Source: Papilionanthe hookeriana x Papilionanthe teres
Taxonomy: Eukaryota; Streptophyta; Magnoliopsida; Asparagales; Orchidaceae
Length of the DNA: 64,000 nucleotides
Reading direction: 5' to 3'
Assembly (NCBI GenBank): GCA_022702705.1
Contig: CM040429.1
Location: 110,399,943 to 110,463,942 of the forward strand
Numbering within the stretch: the stretch's first letter is position 1; every line of letters starts with the position of its first letter. This document shows, piece by piece, positions 10,320-20,936 of this stretch. A program made the translations under genes and the position numbers. Under the pieces are notes generated by a model. That model was given only the letters and a program-made list of their open reading frames with translations, was not told the DNA's origin and ran no database searches.

Positions 10320-11185
10320 CTAAGTTAGGTTATACTTAGTGTTTAGGTTCAATGTAGGTTGAACCTAAAAGAAGTTGAAAAAGCCTAATGTAAGTTTGAC
10401 TTAGGATTTAGATTCAATATAGGTTGGAGTTGGTTAAATGTAATGTAGGTTAGACTTAGGGTTTAGGTTTAGGTCCAATGTGGGTTAAACCTAAAGAGTT
10501 GGCTAAGTCTGACGTGGGTTAGACTTAAGGTTTAAGTTCATTGTAGATTAAACCTAGGTTTAGGTTCAATTTGGGCTAAACTTAAGGAGCTGGCTAAGTT
10601 TAATGTTGGTTAGACTAATTTCAATGTTGGTAAGACCTAGGGTTAGGTTCAATTTGGGTTAAAGCTAAAAAGTTAGGGTTAAGTTGAAGTTGATTTGGAC
10701 CTAGGGTTAAGTTGAATTTGGGTTGAATCTAAGAATTTAGGGTTAATTCCAAGTTTGTTTGGATTTAAGGTTAGTTCAATTTGGGTTGAGTTTAAGGAGT
10801 TGGTCAGGTCTAATGTAGGTTAGACTTAGGGTATATGTTCAATGTCGGTAGAACCAAGGGTTAGGCTCAATTTGGGTTCAACCTATGGAGTTATTGTTAA
10901 GTCCAAAAGTATTTGGACCTAGGGTTAGGTTCAGTTTGGGTTAAACCTAAGGATTTAGGGTTAAGTTTAAGTTGTTTTGGACCTAGCGTAAGGTTCAATT
11001 TGGGTTGAACTTAAGGATTTAGGGTTAAGTCAAAATTTAGTTTGGACTTAGGGTTAAGTTCAATTTGGGTTAAACCTAAGGATTTAAGGTTAAGTCTAAA
11101 TTGTTTTGGATCAAGGGTTAGATTCAATTTGGGTTGAACCTAAGGATTTAATGTTAGATTGGATCTAAGGTAGTTTAACTTAACC
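10320..11185. repeat. degenerate tandem repeat of about 64 bp, more than a dozen units
   Basis: Units are anchored on GGTTCAATTTGGGTT. Anchor positions 10928, 10992, 11057 and 11121 are spaced 64, 65 and 64. Earlier units at 10346, 10411, 10472, 10535, 10646, 10710 and 10773 show 61-65-bp spacing with some shortened units. Within a unit, GGTTCAATTTGGGTTGAACC is an imperfect palindrome and TTTAGGGTTAAG resembles plant telomere words. Confidence 0.8.
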
Positions 11186-11310
11186 TTTAGGATTTAGGTT
11201 GTGTTTAAGGTGGTTATGCTCAACAATTAGGGTTTAGGTTGAGTCTAAGTTGGTTAGAATCTACACTTAAGGTTTAGGTTGGGTCTAAGGTGATTAAACT
11301 TAAGGATTTA
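11186..11310. repeat. 40-bp tandem repeat, three units
   Basis: (G/A)G(A/G)TTTAGGTTG words start at 11190, 11230 and about 11270, exactly 40 bp apart, each followed by a TCTAAGGTGGTTA-like word. This continues the same sequence style as the 64-bp array with a new period. Confidence 0.6.
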
Positions 11311-14300
11311 GGGTTAATTTGGTCTTAGACTTAATCTTAATTAGGTTAAGCATTGGTAAGTTTAAGCTAAAAATAGGTTTTGAATCAAATTAGACAAACC
11401 CAAAATTGTTAAGGGTAACCTCATGGTCAAAAGGGGAACCTTGATGTTAATCCAAAAAACCAAGGTCTTAGAGTTGCTTTAATGTTTTAAACAAGATTTG
11501 AGAATAATTTGGCCTAAAATGTAAATTTTTCAATTTTACCCCAAAGTTCCTAAATTTTAATTTTTTTTAAAGTGGAAACTATCTCTTTAGGTGTTTGATT
11601 TTATTACCTTAAGTTTTCCAGCCAAATCCCCTTTTAATTTCTAATTTTCTGATTTTTTATATTTATTTTTCAAAATAATTATAAATTTGGTTGAAAAGAA
11701 TTTTTTTCAAAAGAATCCCTGAAATTTTCACAATTTTTTATATTTAATTTTTAATAATTAAAATACTCTCATGATTATTTAATTAATTAAAAAATTAAAA
11801 TAAGAAAAAAATTAAATTTTATTTTTATTAATTTTAAGATTTTTCTACAAAGAGTTATGCATTTTTAAATTTTCATTGATTTATATGGATTTAATTAATT
11901 AGGAAAAGGTAGATTTTTCTACTTATCCATGCGACATCCTCTTCATCATCGACAGTGTTGAAACTCCACGTGAAACTGTTTGATTCACAGCGCTTTCCAC
12001 GTAAGCACTAAGGTGGCTCGCGGTCCGCTCCTCCATTTTTCATAGTTTGATGGTCTGATCTAATCGTTGTTGTTCATTTCCAATACACATAAATGGATGA
12101 CATTCGTTCATCATCCCCACAGAACAATGAACAAAAGATTGTTCATAATCAAATCATACTTTCTCCCTCGATTTTCCATGAAATCTTGTGGGTTTGTTCC
12201 TAAAGCTTCATCTAACCTAAACAAACACATCTATATGGTTGATCAAGCATGGTGCATTCATTTCCTTTACAAAAGACCAAAGCTGAAGCAATTTTTAGGG
12301 TTCATAATCATACTTTGTCTCAAGTGGTGTGGCCTCGATTAGGCGTAACAGACTCGATCACCTTGACCCTATGTAGATTCTCCTTAGCTCAATTTGGATT
12401 GGAATCGACACAAGTTATGAACTTGGCCAAATGTTGGCTCCGTTTGATCTTGAGATAGATTTGAGGGCATGAAAAGATTTAATTTTGATTGAAGGAAGAT
12501 CATGGAGATCCTAGGAAGCTTTTGGGAGATTTGGATTTAAGTTTTGAAGAAGTTTATGTCAAACATAATTTTTTTCCTGGATTTCATTGGAAAATGAGGG
12601 TTTCACAATGGTGTAGGTTAGCTAAAGCAGGAGGGGATTAGGGGCCTAGGTTAAGGGGAAGGATTTTTCTATTAAAGTTCAGAGGTTTGGTAGAGAGTAT
12701 ATGGAACTCCTTAGTCTCTCATGGCTCTCGTATCATGGTCTCTTATGGCTAATTGAGGCAGGAAAAAAGCCAAGGCTAGTTTGAAGAGGTTCTTGTGACT
12801 CCTTAGAAAGCTTGCAGAGGAATGGGAGGAATTTAGGACTGACCTTCCCTAGTTTTGGCAAGCTTGAAAATGGAGGTTCCATTGAGGGAAGAAGAAATAT
12901 TCCATGGCTTGAGGGTAAGTTGGAGGTGTGGCTGTTGAGCTCAGCCATGGTCTAGATTGACCTAAAAATGAGCAGATTTGAGTACAATAGATTTCGTTAC
13001 CAAGTGGAAGGGGGGCGTTGGAGTTAGGTGCGATTTTTTTAGGTCAAGGCTTTGGGCTAAGGTCTTTTTCATGATGGATTGGGTCATAATTGGGCATGCT
13101 TAATGCTAATACAATGGATTTAAACATTAATGGTTTTTTATGATTGAACTATTTAAATAATTAGTTGAATCATAAGGAATAATCCCATAATGTCAATTTT
13201 GACCTCACGGGTGGTTTGGTGTGCTAACCTTATTGGACGGGGTTTAATTAGATTGGATTTAGGCCATAGGTTAGGTCTAAATGAAATTCAACAATGCCCT
13301 TAATTAATTAAGTGAATTAAGGGGATTGATCACATGGTGTAGCATCATAACCATGTTTAGTAAAGTCAAATTGGATGGGAGGGTGGTCAATTGGTTAAGA
13401 TTTGACTAATATTAAGTTTTAACTAATTGAATTTTACCATCCCATAGAGCTACCCATGTTTGAGGTCAAAAGGGTGTATTAGGGTTTTGGTTTTATTTTT
13501 AAGGATTGGTGGGGTCAGGGAAGCCCGTGGTGAGGCTAAGATCAATTTATTTAGACCCCCTCTCCCATGGTGGATTTGGAGGCCAAAATAGTTTCCTATG
13601 GTTTCAAGTTAATTTAGGTGAATTGGGGTATGTCTAGCATATAATAGTCAATTTAGGTTTAAGTTAGGCATGTATGGCCCCTGATGGTCAATTTAGGTTT
13701 TCACGTAATCAAAGCCTTAAACCCACTCAACCAAAGGGTTGGGGGCTTGAGCTTGTACAGCTGCGGTCTAAGAAAACATAACCCTAATTTAGGGTCATGT
13801 ACAAAGTGAGTGGAATGACATCTTAAAAAAGTGAGGTCAAAAGCAGAACAAAGGTGGTACCGATGGCATAACACAATCTCTTCCACCTCGCCCTCAATCT
13901 CTATAATGACCCTACCCTTCAGAAACTGAAATACGTGTTATGTGATCTACTTTTTTTGGACTAAAACATTTTCATACTGCTGCATAGAAGCATTACTCAC
14001 TAAATTATTGATTTCATAGCTTGATCCCCCTTTCTTCTTTGTTTCGAGTGCCAAAAAATGCAAGAAAAATTTAAATTATAAAAGACAAGCTCATAAAATT
14101 TGAACTTTTTGGCATAGAATCACAGGTCGAGAGTGGAAACCAAAGTATATTACCAAGAAAAATCAGCATCGACATAGATTCACAAAACTTGCGAGTGAGA
14201 TTCTAGAGAATCAATGAAAAAAAGAGAGAAAAGTTAAAGCAAATGTAAGAGAACTGAACATATCTTATAGCTTCTACCTCGATCTACTAAATGAATGCTA

Positions 14301-14325
14301 GATCTAGTGAAACGAGCTCGCTTTC
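11311..14325. other. long stretch without a recognised gene
   Basis: Only short unconvincing frames are present (for example 12067-12458). The text has the look of old LTR or intergenic repeat DNA. From 12900 to 13700 the plus strand again carries GTCAATTTAGGTTT-type words. No RNA gene, tandem array or inverted repeat stood out. Confidence 0.5.
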
Positions 14326-15058
14326 TTGAGATGTCTGAGCTTAGGAAGTAGAGGAAGTCGTGTTCGTTGGAAATGGAGAAAGGGAAATGCCGAAATGGGT
14401 GAGTTCACCCCTTTTAATGTTCAATGGCGCGGTCAAGCCGGGTTGTGGCGTGGTCACACTACCATATCCCATCACATTACCAAAGTGACAAGGTGCGGTG
14501 TGGCCACACCCGAATGTGTCATGGTTGCACCAGACCATGGCATGCTCTCACAGAACCCCAATATGACATGATAAAATTTTCAAACCACTTTCGTGGAGTG
14601 AAAATAGAAGAAAGGAGGTCCTAAAGCTCCGACATGGAAAAGATTTTGAGACTAAATTGAGACTCAAGAGAAAATCTCCATTTAGGCATATAAGTCTAAC
14701 CCAAGTCCAATACAGGTTGGCTCAGGTCCAACCTAGCAGAATATTTAGTTAATTTGATCGTCAGAATATACCACAGTCATATAACAAATGCAAAGTGGCT
14801 TAAATATGATTTAAGCCACATTGACTACAAAATTAATCTCTCTTAAAGCCCAAATTTCATAGGAACATCCTGATTCCTTCAAAGCTCTCACTAGGCCACA
14901 AGGCAGAAGTGAGTTTTTCACATCCTAAATAATTATTTGATCATCGATATATGGGGCCTACAAAATAACCAAGTTGACTCATAGGATCTACACGCTTGCA
15001 TGGCCTAACTGGACCATAAGTGTAGAAAATTAATCATCGTATCCTAAATGAGCAGTAG
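14326..15058 (-). repeat. LTR-like relic interrupted by element 2 (left part)
   Basis: If element 2 and one target copy are removed, this stretch joins directly to 28444-28898, which on the minus strand begins with TG just after a polypurine signature. The combined sequence is therefore read as a minus-strand LTR. It holds a cluster of G+C words of the GTGGTCACAC / GTGGCCACACC type at 14430-14550. The far (left) end of the LTR was not located. Confidence 0.35.
14795..14819. other. 11-bp perfect stem with 3-base loop
   Basis: GTGGCTTAAAT at 14795-14805 and ATTTAAGCCAC at 14809-14819 are exact reverse complements around ATG. It could form a small hairpin in either strand. No function is assigned. 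Confidence 0.7.
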
Positions 15059-15063
15059 TCTAT
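15059..15063 (+). other. target-site duplication TCTAT (left copy)
   Basis: TCTAT directly precedes the 5' LTR and reappears directly after the 3' LTR at 28444-28448. This fixes both outer boundaries of element 2. Confidence 0.95.
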
Positions 15064-15266
15064 TGATCCATGAAAAAAATACCCATTTTTATGCCTTGAT
15101 TTTTATCAAATTTTTAAGGATATTATGCTTTAATGAAATATATTTTGTGTTTTTGGATATAGGTGATGGAAAAATGTTCAAGAAGGAAAAAGAGTGAAAA
15201 AGGAACAAAAAGGAGCAAAAAGGAGCAAAAATGGAGCCAAAATGCAAAATTGTCAAAATTATTGGT

Positions 15267-15304
15267 CCGGCGCTGGCGCGCGAAATCCGGCGCCTAAGCG
15301 CCAG
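15267..15304. promoter_or_regulatory. palindrome cluster in LTR U3
   Basis: CGGCGCTGGCGCGCG and CCGGCGCCTAAGCGCCAGG form overlapping G+C-rich inverted repeats in an A/T-rich setting, about 200 bp from the LTR start. The 3' LTR has the equivalent at 26854-26896. Confidence 0.6.
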
Positions 15305-15510
15305 GTCGATACAGGATATGTCAAGATTTTTGACGACTTTTGGACGATTATTTTGACGGTGTTAGCGGTTATTGGACCTTCTAGAAGACTAGCAGTTGTT
15401 CCTGGTTTATAGGACATGTGATACAATGTATTTGGACGCTTGGAAACGGTTTTAATCGTCAAGAGGTGCGATCCAAATTGAACAGGTGCGAAGAACTGGA
15501 CGCAGAGTCC

Positions 15511-15551
15511 GACACCTAGGCGCCAGATTCCAGCGTCTAGGCGCCAGACAC
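15511..15551. promoter_or_regulatory. second palindrome cluster in U3, two units
   Basis: Two consecutive units carrying CTAGGCGCCAGA, about 70 bp upstream of the TATA box. The sister 3' LTR has only one unit at 27100-27118 (GGCGCCTAGGCGCCAGA). Confidence 0.65.
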
Positions 15552-15618
15552 GGCTTCGAGAAGATTCATTGAATATGAACACAATTTGAAGAGGTGCCTT
15601 GAGGCAACCCTTGAAGCC

Positions 15619-15626
15619 TATAAATA
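15619..15626 (+). promoter_or_regulatory. LTR TATA box TATAAATA
   Basis: TATAAATA in a GCC-TATAAATA-GGAGG context. It is also present in the 3' LTR at 27188-27195. It is the probable start signal for the genomic RNA. Confidence 0.75.
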
Positions 15627-16849
15627 GGAGGGTACTCCTTCAGAAAAAAAAGGCCTCTCTATCTAGAGCCCCATCTAGAGAGAAAATTAGAGAGAAACTT
15701 TAGGGCCACATTTTACTATCCTTCATAAATTAGTTTGTTATTTTATTTTGGAGTTTGTATTGAGAGTTTAAAGAGTTGGTGCTTTTGAAGTTTATTTGCT
15801 TTGGAGTCAGAAGAATTCAGAGGTTCAGTAGGAGAAACACTTGAGATAAGTATTTGTAATTTTATTCAAAGTTTCATTATCATGTTTTGTTGTTTAAATT
15901 CAATGTGTTCTGAGTAGTTAGTTTACTTTCTCCTTTCAATTATGAAAAGATAAATAAGATAATATAAAATTCGTTAGAGAATTAAAAACTATTTATATTT
16001 TAAAACATTGTGATGATATTAATACCGGATCTTAATTTAGTATTTAAATTGGCCATTTAAATTGTTAAAATCTATTGAAGAGTTTTGATACCTAGAAGGA
16101 GATGAATTCTTAACTAGCAGATATCACATGAATCATTGGGTAGTCGAAGGCCTTGTGCGGGTTATTCAAGGTGAAGTGCAAACAAATAGGAAGATATTAT
16201 ATAATGGGCATAGAATTGATAAGTTTTTAGAGTGACGGACTAAATTCTTGTGATTTGGTTTATAGAGAAGGAAAGGGTCACTAGTAGGGCCGACCATAGC
16301 CACCCTTGGACATCTAGTAGTGTGAGCCTAGATTAACCCATTCTACTAACAATACTTCCGGACCTGATCTGTAGGCTAGCCAATGTTCTTTACACCTGGA
16401 TCAAAGGGTAAAGAAGATGAATGCTTCTATTTGGCGCAATACCATAAATTTATATTCTCCACGAATATTATCATTATCTTAGAAAATCTTGGATTAATTG
16501 AAAGGAAGAAAGTTGTTTTCTTATTGCTATTTACATCGATCACTTCATTACTCGCTTTATTATTGCATCTAGTAAATTAAAAATATCAAATTTATAACAA
16601 TAAAAGAAATACTTAAAAATAAAATTAAAATATTTAAAAATCCATAACTCACTCGTCGTGGGATCGATACTGGGGTCTTTGTTTCAAAGCCCTATATTAC
16701 TTGATACGATACGTATACTTGCGTAGTACCCCTAGTGTGTAAAATATTTTCGATAAAATTATATTTATATACACTAGCCGCTATTATTATCTATTACATA
16801 TATTTGAAAGCATTAATTATTATATTTGTCATCAGCGGATTGCGGGTCA

Positions 16850-16909
16850 AGTTTTTGGCACCATTGCCGGGGATTGAATTTTTAGTATGCATATATTTAG
16901 CGTGGATCA
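16850..16909 (+). repeat. 60-bp duplication carrying an extra PBS inside the LTR end
   Basis: AGTTTTTGGCACCATTGCC followed by GGGGATTGAATTTTTAG lies within the LTR end. The start of the same sequence recurs exactly 60 bp later from 16910 as the functional-position PBS. The 3' LTR also ends with this extra segment, so the duplication was copied through reverse transcription. Confidence 0.8.
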
Positions 16910-16915
16910 AGTTTT

Positions 16916-16933
16916 TGGCACCGTTGCCAGGGA
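16916..16933 (+). other. primer-binding site (tRNA-Asp type)
   Basis: TGGCACCGTTGCCAGGGA follows the LTR end by six bases and is close to the complement of the 3' end of plant tRNA-Asp (TGGCGCCGTTGCCGGGGA). The internal copy at 16856-16873 reads TGGCACCATTGCCGGGGA. Confidence 0.8.
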
Positions 16934-17092
16934 GGAGCGGAGGCAAATTTTTAGATTTTAAAAATTTTTATTTTATTTCGTTCATTTTCTTTTATTGTAA
17001 AAAAATATAAAATACCACAAAAAATAATAAAAAAATATATATAAAAAAAAATTTTATAAGTAAAGATTTTAGTTCTTGCTAACTTACTTTTT

Positions 17093-18613
17093 ATGCGTAG
17101 TGCTGGATCTAAAGGATTATTAACTTTAGATTCTGAATTAGAAAGAACTGTTAAAAGAATTAAAAAAGGAAAACAAACTCAAAAAATCCAAGAGAAGGCT
17201 AATTTACATAACAATTTAAAAAATCCAATTGAAATTAATGAACAAAATGTTTACAAACCATTAAGGAATTATGCTAACCCTACAGTTGATAAATATCATA
17301 GTAGTATTCAAATACCTATTATAGATGCTAATTCTTTTGAGCTTAAACTATCTATCATTCAAATGGTGCAAAATAATCAGTTTGGAGGAACATCAAATGA
17401 GGATCCAAATTTACACCTTGCTAGTTTTTTAGAACTTTGTGCTACATTTAAATATAACAATGTTTCTGATGATGCTATTAGACTTAGACTCTTTCCTTTT
17501 CTTTAAGAGATAAAGCAAAGATGTGGTTGAACTCATTAGCAACGAGGTTCTATTAAAACATGAGCTGAAATGACACAAAAATTCCTTGCTAAATATTTTC
17601 CTCCTTCTAAAGCTGCTAAATTAAGAAATGATATTACTTCATTTAGTCAATTTGACGGGGAGACAATTTATGAAATTTGGGAAAGATTTAAAGAACTATT
17701 AAGAAAATGTCCTCATCATGCTTTACCTGATTGGTTAATTATTCAAACATTTTATAATGGTTTAATTGGATCACTAAAATCAATTATTGATGTTGTATGC
17801 GGAGGTTCATTAATGTCTAAATCATTTGAAGAAGCTTATACTTTAATTGAAGAAATGGCTAACAATAATTTTCAATGGCCTTCTGGAAAGATTAATCCTA
17901 AAAGAATGTCAAGTATTCAAGATAACGAAGCCTTTTCTATCTTAGCTTCACAAGTAGTTGCAATATCTAGGAAATTAGATAATTTTGCCATCAACATATC
18001 ACATAACAACTCATCTAATATTGAAGATTCTCAAACTATTGAAACTTTACAAGCTATTGCTAGTAAAAATAATCCGTATTCAAGTTATTATAATCCTGGA
18101 TGGAAAAATCACCCTAATTTTAACTGGAATAATCAACAACAACAATGGGGTAATAATCAATCCCATCCAACTGGAAATTGGAATAATCAAGTAAATTCAA
18201 ATTATAAACCACCTGGATTTAATAATCAACAGAAAAAGTTATCAATAGAAGAATTAATTTTACAAATGAGTAATCAATTACAAAATCAAAATACTGATAT
18301 TCGTAATATTGAGAATCAAATGGGACAAATCGCTAATTTAATTAATTATAGACCTCCAGGAACACTTCCTAGTAATGTTGAAATTAATCCAAAAGAAACT
18401 GGAAAACAACATGAACATGTTAAAGCTGTACAACTTAGAAGTGGAAAGGAATTAAAAGAACGAATGCAGAATGAAATTGAAAAAGAGATTGAGGTTGAAG
18501 AGATTGAAAAACCTAAAGAAACTCCTTCTCCTAATCAAGATCAAACTAATATTTCTATTAATGTGGAAGTTGAAAAACCACCACCACCTTTTCCTCAAAG
18601 ATTAAAACAGTAG
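17093..18613 (+). pseudogene. Athila gag
   Basis: About 505 codons. The first part (17093-17500) contains LHLASFLELCATFKYNNVSD and LRLFPF. The middle contains MTQKFLAKYFPPSKAAKLR and WERFKELLRKCPHHALPDW, the retrotransposon gag domain. The C-terminal region is Asn/Gln-rich (18110-18240) and has no CCHC zinc knuckle. Two compensating frame changes lie between about 17500 and 17550, and a TGA at 17561-17563 replaces an expected Trp. The frame ends at a TAG (18611-18613) in phase with the protease frame. Gag forms the virus-like particle. This copy is dead. Confidence 0.88.
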
Positions 18614-19264
18614 AAGCTTGATCATCAATTTTCTATGTTCTTTGAAATTTTTAAGAAACTTACTATAAACATACCTTTTGCTGAAGCTTTGGAACAGATG
18701 CCAACTTATGTAAAATTTATAAAGGATATATTAAGTAAGAAACAAAAATTTGAAGCCTTTGAAACTGTTGCATTAAGTGAAGAATGCAGTGCAATAATTC
18801 AAAAGAAATTTCCTCAAAAACTTAAAGATCCTGGAAGTTTTATTATATCTTGTGCTATTGGAGAAAAATTTTGTGGAAAAGTTTTTTGTGATTTAGGAGC
18901 TAGTATTAATCTCATGCCATTTTCTATTTATCGAAGGTTGAATTTAGGAGAGATTACTCCCACCAATGTAACCCTTCAGTTAGCTGATAGATCTATCACT
19001 TACCCTAAAAGAGTTATAGAGGATGTACTTGTTAAAGTAGATAAATTTATCTTCCCTGTAGATTTCATTGTACTTGATATGAAAGAAGTTAAAGAAATAC
19101 AAATTATTTTAGGGAGACCTTTTCTAGCTACCAGACGAGCCATGATTGATGTGCAAAAAGGAGAATTAACTATGAGATTTAATGATCAAGAGATTAAATT
19201 CAATGTTCTTAAATTGATGAAGTACCCTGACAAAAAAAAAATGCAATCGAATGGATATTTTTGA
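18614..19264 (+). pseudogene. Athila aspartic protease region of pol
   Basis: The region is in the same frame as gag, separated only by the TAG at 18611. It includes FKKLTINIPFAEALEQMP and ECSAIIQKKFPQKLKDPGSF. The active-site motif reads CDLGASINLMP, with DLGAS where many retroelements have DTGA or DSGA; DLGAS is usual in Athila. The flap and C-terminal motif IILGRPFLATRRAMIDV is present. The protein would process the Gag-Pol precursor. The gag-protease TAG is probably a mutation, though readthrough is possible. A frame change follows near 19250. Confidence 0.88.
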
Positions 19265-20434
19265 TTTTATAATTGAAAAACACTATCGAGAAAAATGTAA
19301 AATCATTCACGAAGAAGAAATTGAATTTTTAACTGATGAAAATGAAGAACTAAAAGAAGAAGAATTATTTAAAGAAACTCATTATATTAAAGATAACTGG
19401 GAAACTTTAGACATAACTCAAAATGATATACTTTTACCCTCAGTTAAAAAAACCTCTGAACTGGAATTAAAAATGTTACTTTCACATTTAAAGTATGCAT
19501 TTTTTGGAAATTCATTAACTTTACCTTTTATTATTTCTTCTGAGCTAAGTTTAGATCAAGAAGAATAATTAATAGGAGTGTTAAAGAATTATAAGAAAGC
19601 TTTTGCTTGGACAATTGCTGATATAAGAGGAATAAGCCCTTCCATTTATATGCATAGAATTTTAATGGAAGAAAATTTTAAACCTACTATTGAACCGTAA
19701 AGAAGATTAAATCCTATCATGAAAGAGATTATTAAAAAAGAAATTTTAAAATGGTTAGATGATAGAATTATTTATCCTATTTTGGATAGTCGATAGGTAA
19801 GTCCTATTCATTGTGTTCGAAAGAAAGGAGGAGTAATCATCACTTCGATCGATGATAAAAATGAACTAATTCCTACAAGACAAGTTACTAGATGGCGAAT
19901 TTGCATTGATTATCGAAAGTTAAATGACGCCACTAGAAAGGATCATTTTGCTTTACCTTTCTTGGATCAAATGCTTGACAAATTAGTTGGACACTCATAT
20001 TTCGTTTTCCGGATGGATATTACGGTTATCATCAATTACTTATCGCTCCTGAGGACCAAGAGAAAACAACATTTACAAGTCCTTATGAAACATTTGTCTT
20101 TAGAAGAATGCCTTTTGGTTTATGTAATGCACCTGCAACTTTTCAAAGATGTATGATGTCAATATTTTGTGATTTGATTAACAAAGGAATTGAAGTATTC
20201 ATGGACGATTTTTCAGTTTTTGGAACTTCTTTTGAGTCTTGTTTGGAAAATATTTCCAAAGTTCTGAAAAGATGTGAAGAAACAAATTTAGTTCTTAACT
20301 GGGAAAAATGTCAATTTATGGTCACAGAAGGCATTGTACTTGGTCATAAAGTTTCACAAAAAGGGATGGAAGTTGATCAAGCAAAAGTAAAAATTATTGT
20401 TGAACTACAACCCCTACTACTGTTACTGATGTGA
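19265..20434 (+). pseudogene. Athila reverse transcriptase
   Basis: A linker rich in Glu (19280-19370) leads into RT motifs: YKKAFAWTIADIRGISPS, a VRKKGG segment, WRICIDYRKLNDATRKDHF, MPFGLCNAPATFQRCM and the active site FMDDFSVFG (from 20198). Three in-phase stops are seen at 19566-19568, 19698-19700 and 19794-19796. Frame changes occur near 20017 and near 20400. The enzyme copies the genomic RNA; this copy is non-functional. Confidence 0.9.
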
Positions 20435-20936
20435 GAAGTTTTCTAGGTCATGCTGGATTTTGTAAAAGATATATAAAAGATTTTTCTAAAATTGCTAAAC
20501 CTCTTTGTCATTTATTAGAAAAAGAAGCTAAATTTGAATTTAATGAAGACTGTGATAATGCTTTCAATATTTTAAAAGAAAATCTAATAATTGCACCTAT
20601 AATTATTGCACCTAATTGAAATAAACCTTTTGAATTAATGTGCGATGCAAGTGATTTTGCAATTGGAGTTGTATTGGGATAAAAATATGAGAAAATTTTC
20701 AAAGTTATATATTATGCTAGTAAAACTCTTAATGAAACTCAAAGAAATTACACTACTACTGAGAAAGAGCTTTTAGTTATAGTATATGCCTTTGATAAAT
20801 TTTGACCTTATCTTCTTGGTACCAAATGCATAGTTCATACTGATCATTCCGCTATTAAATATTTAATGTTGAAAAAGATGCTAAACCTAGACTGATAAGA
20901 TGGGTTTTACTTCTACAAGAATTTGATTCTCAAATA
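20435..20936 (+). pseudogene. Athila RNase H domain
   Basis: Continues RT with SFLGHAGFCKRYIKDFSKI, then LMCDASDFAIGVVLG, TTEKELLVIVYAFDKF and HTDHSAIKYL. Stops replace a Trp (TGA, 20617-20619), a Gln (TAA near 20681) and another residue (TGA near 20804). A frameshift lies near 20870. It degrades template RNA in an intact element. Confidence 0.88.

Larger units (their letters stand above)
15064..16909 (+). repeat. 5' LTR of element 2
   Basis: Starts TGATCCATGAAAAAA right after TCTAT and ends GTGGATCA. The 3' LTR partner is 26659-28443. U3 has palindrome clusters at 15267-15304 and 15511-15551 and a TATA box at 15619. The last 60 bp (16850-16909) duplicate the PBS region, so the LTR contains an internal PBS-like copy. 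Confidence 0.95.

Noticed and set aside
10320..11310. Interstitial telomere repeat (TTTAGGG)n
   Set aside because: TTTAGGG words occur only once per 64-bp unit and never in tandem, so this is not a telomeric array.
12067..12458. Two overlapping plus-strand frames of 91 and 69 codons
   Set aside because: No recognisable motif, no homology I can name and a repeat-like setting; probably chance frames.
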